Position numbers and translations under genes: made by a program. 64,000 nucleotides of DNA from Cercis canadensis (Eukaryota > Streptophyta > Magnoliopsida > Fabales > Fabaceae). Below are positions 63,251 to 64,000 of this stretch, one piece after another. The stretch is from the NCBI GenBank assembly GCA_003255065.1, contig QAOA01007318.1, positions 614,356 through 678,355 of the forward strand, written 5' to 3'. How positions within the stretch are numbered: the first letter of the stretch is position 1; every line of letters starts with the position of its first letter. The notes beneath the pieces are model-generated. The model had not been told where the DNA came from, did not search any database, and saw only the letters and a program-made list of their open reading frames with translations.

Positions 63251-64000
63251 AAATCTCAAATAACATGATCAACAAAGCTTGTACCAGTATCAATGCTTAG
63301 GCTAGGCTTTGTATTTTTTTTCAAGTGGGTTCACATTCAAGTTATTTGATTGAAAGCGGAAACAAAAATGTAAGGCTCAGGGGAAAGTACTAACTCTCTA
63401 AGTAAAGTGTTAATTAATTTCCGTACATGAACAAATGAATGCACGCATGAACTTTCATTCAAAGACCCAAATAAGGAAAAACGAGCATTTGCTTGTTATT
63501 TACTCGTCGAGCCTTCATTGCTTATTTGCACATTTACATATTCATATTTTTAACCTAGGGATATATTGTAAGGAGAGTGAGACTATGTTATATCCATATT
63601 TATTTCTTATCTATTTTTTTTTATATTATTTTAATTTTGAGCTGTATCAGGAAAAATGGAGCTCCAAGCGAAGGTGAGATCTGACCTCAATCCTCAGATA
63701 AGCATTAGCACGGAGAAAGCGGTTCGCCACGTATCCTCAACTTCCGAAACCGCCATGTTGTCTTGAAAATCAACACGTAGCAATTACGTGTCGGGGTTGA
63801 ACGTTGTAGTTCCGTNAAATCTCAAATAGCATGATCAACAAAGCTTGTGCCAATATCAATGCTTAGACTAGGCCTTGTATTTCTTCAAGTGGGTTCACAT
63901 TCAGGCTAATAATTAAATTGAATAATAATCTAAATTTAGGCTTTCTTAAGGACAACTCATCCTACATCACTCTCATAAAAAAAATGAAGTTATTTGATTG
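63251..64000. repeat. Diverged repeat: 63251-63362 reappears at 63817-64000 after a single N
   Basis: About 100 bp match with at least five single-base differences, all transitions. Copy 2 carries about 85 bp of extra sequence before the shared AAGTTATTTGATTG. This looks like two haplotypes placed in tandem rather than a real repeat. Confidence 0.75.

Larger units (their letters stand above)
57562..64000. other. Intergenic, AT-rich; no supported gene
   Basis: No ORF here resembles a protein family. Notable spots are a 7-bp inverted repeat CTCGTCG/CGACGAG (60097-60103 with 60123-60129) next to a CACGTG at 60142, and a GC-richer stretch at 63676-63815 with several ACGT cores (CCACGTA, ACACGTAG, TACGTGTC) that looks like part of a promoter. 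Confidence 0.5.

Overview
This is a 64 kb piece of a plant nuclear genome, almost certainly a eudicot and probably a heterozygous, woody rosid. The reasons are GT-AG introns, AT-rich intergenic DNA, and a gene set whose products and order match Arabidopsis thaliana. I cannot name the species. Ten protein-coding genes and one tRNA gene are well supported. I rebuilt the spliced genes by hand from splice sites and family conservation. Every predicted CDS closes in frame at a length normal for its family: MTP5 391 aa, NUDX23 about 294, a J-domain protein 254, actin 377, PP2C 384, an unknown protein 150, POLD2 437, fibrillin 305, a VQ protein 154 and FAD2 383.

Layout. 0.4-4.1 kb (-): MTP5-type zinc transporter subunit, with a promoter-like site II/telo-box stretch and a small unrecognised ORF divergent from it. 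6.4-9.1 kb (-): plastid Nudix hydrolase 23. 11.2-15.1 kb (-): organelle-type J-domain protein, with an 80-N gap in intron 1. 19.0-21.6 kb (+): actin with a leader intron. 23.4-26.1 kb (-): clade D PP2C. 28.2-29.4 kb (-): small nuclear-looking unknown protein carrying a CACTA-like element in its intron. 30.8 kb (+): candidate 56-aa gene. 31.1-36.5 kb (-): DNA polymerase delta subunit 2. 36.66 kb (+): tRNA-Ala(UGC). 37.6-42.7 kb (+): plastid fibrillin/PAP. 43.3-43.7 kb: a LINE 3' fragment and a Helitron 3' end. 47.1-47.6 kb (-): VQ protein. 53.9-57.4 kb (-): FAD2 with a 2.3 kb leader intron. The rest is AT-rich intergenic DNA with simple repeats.

The genes are mostly independent housekeeping or regulatory loci, not a pathway. 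What links them is ancestry. From memory, MTP5-ACT11-FAD2 are neighbours at Arabidopsis At3g12100-12120, and NUDX23-DnaJ-ACT9-(unknown)-POLD2-fibrillin-VQ are neighbours at At2g42070-42140. This window carries both sets interleaved, as expected for an ancestral order that Arabidopsis duplicated and then fractionated.

A technical feature also runs through the window. Most single-N gaps sit between two near-identical copies of the same sequence, so these tandem duplications are probably unmerged contig or haplotype ends. I found no CRISPR array, operon or phage, and nothing I can honestly call a new biological system. The best leads are a zinc transporter lacking one metal-site residue, two candidate cassette micro-exons, an overlapping upstream ORF in the PP2C and two orphan small ORFs.
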